Part shown: positions 4,869 through 5,612 of the stretch, one piece after another
How positions within the stretch are numbered: the stretch's first letter is position 1
Layout: every line of letters starts with the position of its first letter
Assembly: GCA_041663585.1 (NCBI GenBank)
Contig: JBAYMN010000030.1
Location: 1-5,612 of the forward strand
DNA from: JALOBO01 sp023228225
Lineage (GTDB): Bacteria > Bacillota > Clostridia > Christensenellales > UBA1242
Length of the DNA: 5,612 bases
Direction of reading: 5' to 3'
Notes under the pieces: generated by a model
Database searches by the model: none
Seen by the model: only the letters and a program-made list of their open reading frames with translations
Told to the model about the DNA's origin: nothing
Position numbers and translations under genes: made by a program

Positions 4869-5423
4869 ATGAATAAAATACAAGAAAAAATCAACACCTG
4901 CACGCTTTGCGGAGATTTACCAAAACTAAGCAAGCAATCAGTTGTTTATGGCAAATCAAAAATAATAGTAATTGGCGAAAGTCCTGCTAAAAATGGTTGG
5001 CTTGCTTCTGGTAATGCTTTTTACGACTTAAATGGCAAGATTCTAGCAAGTGGAAGAGTACTCGAAAAATTATTAGATATTGTTAATTTAAAAATTAGCG
5101 ATATATATTTTACCGAATGCTGTAAATGTTTAATGGTAGACCGTAAACAATTAGAAAAATGCTCGCAAAATTGCTTGCCGTTTTTAATACAGCAATTAAA
5201 TAAATTAGATTGTAGTATTATTCTTACAATGGGACTAATGCCCAGCCAAACATTACTTAAAACCAAAATAAAAAAATACTCTGATTTTGTTGGCAAACCG
5301 CAGAATATTAAACTCGGTAGCAAAGAATATTTATTACTTCCAATATATCATCCATCGCCTGCAAATCCAAAAGGTTACAAGGGCAATATTTCAATTTTTG
5401 AATATTTAAAAACCTTAATTTAA
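4869..5423 (+). CDS. Uracil-DNA glycosylase superfamily protein (Fe-S, family 4/5-like)
   Basis: A 184-residue protein of the uracil-DNA glycosylase superfamily, whose members excise damaged bases such as uracil from DNA. Likely Fe-S cluster cysteines match the family 4 pattern: Cys11 and Cys14 (TCTLC), Cys87 (CCKC) and Cys102 (NCLPFL). The first active-site motif is GESPAKNGW (36-44), followed by SGNAFY (47-52). The second is YHPSPANP (160-167) with His161. The motifs are variant: classical family 4 has GEAPG at the first, and the usual ITN before the third cysteine reads FTE (81-83) here. Substrate range is therefore uncertain. I start it at ATG 4869. The frame can be extended to TTG 4800, but that would add a T-run-encoded hydrophobic stretch and overlap the -35 of the divergent HD promoter. 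There is no Shine-Dalgarno, and the promoter suggests a leaderless message. Confidence 0.8.
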   Translation: MNKIQEKINTCTLCGDLPKLSKQSVVYGKSKIIVIGESPAKNGWLASGNAFYDLNGKILASGRVLEKLLDIVNLKISDIYFTECCKCLMVDRKQLEKCSQNCLPFLIQQLNKLDCSIILTMGLMPSQTLLKTKIKKYSDFVGKPQNIKLGSKEYLLLPIYHPSPANPKGYKGNISIFEYLKTLI

Positions 5424-5427
5424 TTGA

Positions 5428-5452
5428 CAAAATTACATAATGTTTTGTTTTT
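5428..5452 (+). terminator. Weak possible terminator after the UDG-like gene
   Basis: CAAAAT (5428-5433) can pair with GTTTTG (5442-5447, one G-T pair), followed by five T. The stem is almost all A-T, so it would be weak. It lies between the stop codon at 5423 and the tRNA promoter at 5472. Confidence 0.25.
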
Positions 5453-5471
5453 ACTTATTTTCAATTTATCA

Positions 5472-5500
5472 TTGACAAGACAAGTGTATTTTGTTATAAT
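5472..5500 (+). promoter_or_regulatory. Perfect consensus promoter of the tRNA-Ser gene
   Basis: TTGACA (5472-5477), exactly 17 bp, then TATAAT (5495-5500). All twelve bases match the sigma-A consensus. Transcription would begin near 5507, a few bases before the mature tRNA end at 5514, as expected for a strongly expressed stable RNA. Confidence 0.85.
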
Positions 5501-5513
5501 CTTTTGTTTGATT

Positions 5514-5603
5514 GGAGAAGTACCCAAGTGGTTAAGGGGCTTCCCTGCTAAGGAAGTAGGTTGCGAAAGTGGCGCGTGAGTTCAAATCTCACCTTCTCCG
5601 CCA
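5514..5603 (+). tRNA. tRNA-Ser (anticodon GCU)
   Basis: A complete class II tRNA of 90 bases. The acceptor stem GGAGAAG (5514-5520) pairs with CTTCTCC (5593-5599), with discriminator G5600 and an encoded CCA (5601-5603). The D stem pairs CCC (5523-5525) with GGG (5537-5539). The anticodon stem CTTCC/GGAAG (5540-5544, 5552-5556) holds the loop CTGCTAA with anticodon GCT (5547-5549), which reads AGC and AGT serine codons. The long variable arm that marks tRNA-Ser is GTTGC-GAAA-GTGGC (5560-5573). The T arm is GTGAG-TTCAAAT-CTCAC (5576-5592). The window ends nine bases later, so a second tRNA could follow. Confidence 0.97.
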
Positions 5604-5612
5604 AATATAAGC

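Noticed and set aside
5424..5452. TTGACA at 5424-5429 as a second tRNA promoter
   Set aside because: No -10 box lies 16-18 bp downstream, only a T run. The perfect promoter at 5472-5500 is enough.
1..5612. CRISPR arrays, insertion sequences or prophage ends
   Set aside because: No spaced direct repeats, transposase or integrase motifs, or terminal inverted repeats were seen. No attachment-site duplication of the tRNA end is visible, although the window stops nine bases after the tRNA.

Overview
The window is strongly AT-rich chromosomal DNA from a low-GC Gram-positive bacterium. The best pointer to lineage is the minus-strand cluster yabP-yabQ-divIC. YabP and YabQ are known only from endospore-forming Firmicutes, so this is most likely a spore-forming clostridium or an uncultured relative. 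Consensus sigma-A promoters with 17-bp spacers, purine-rich Shine-Dalgarno sites and hairpin-plus-U terminators fit this. The standard genetic code applies. I see no phage genes, insertion sequences or CRISPR arrays.

Layout from left to right. Positions 1-1130 (minus strand) hold an ankyrin-repeat protein with its own promoter, followed by a 13-codon ORF with a strong ribosome-binding site and then an unidentified gene cut off by the window edge. Positions 1114-2140 (minus) hold the sporulation/division operon yabP-yabQ-divIC. Its reading frames overlap, and it ends in a terminator whose stem includes the divIC stop codon. Positions 2190-2705 (plus) hold an unrecognised 152-residue two-pass membrane protein, divergent from yabP. 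A hairpin at 2733-2765, usable from both sides, separates it from the convergent cysS. Positions 2779-4806 (minus) hold a small RelA/SpoT-type HD hydrolase gene followed 45 bp later by cysS (cysteinyl-tRNA synthetase), probably one transcript. Divergent from it on the plus strand, 4834-5423 carries an Fe-S uracil-DNA-glycosylase-like gene. The window closes with a complete tRNA-Ser(GCU) gene at 5514-5603 behind a perfect consensus promoter.

Most genes are housekeeping (division, sporulation, aminoacylation, repair, tRNA). The most interesting details concern translation starts. The HD gene has a promoter, a ribosome-binding site and an ATG at 4749, but a TAA interrupts it at codon 8, apparently in place of a conserved GAA, and the frame then resumes. 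The UDG-like gene has a TATAAT ending six bases before its ATG and no Shine-Dalgarno, as expected for a leaderless mRNA. At the left edge, a 13-codon ORF stops one base before an ATG that opens a frame running out of the window. I found no convincing new multi-gene system.
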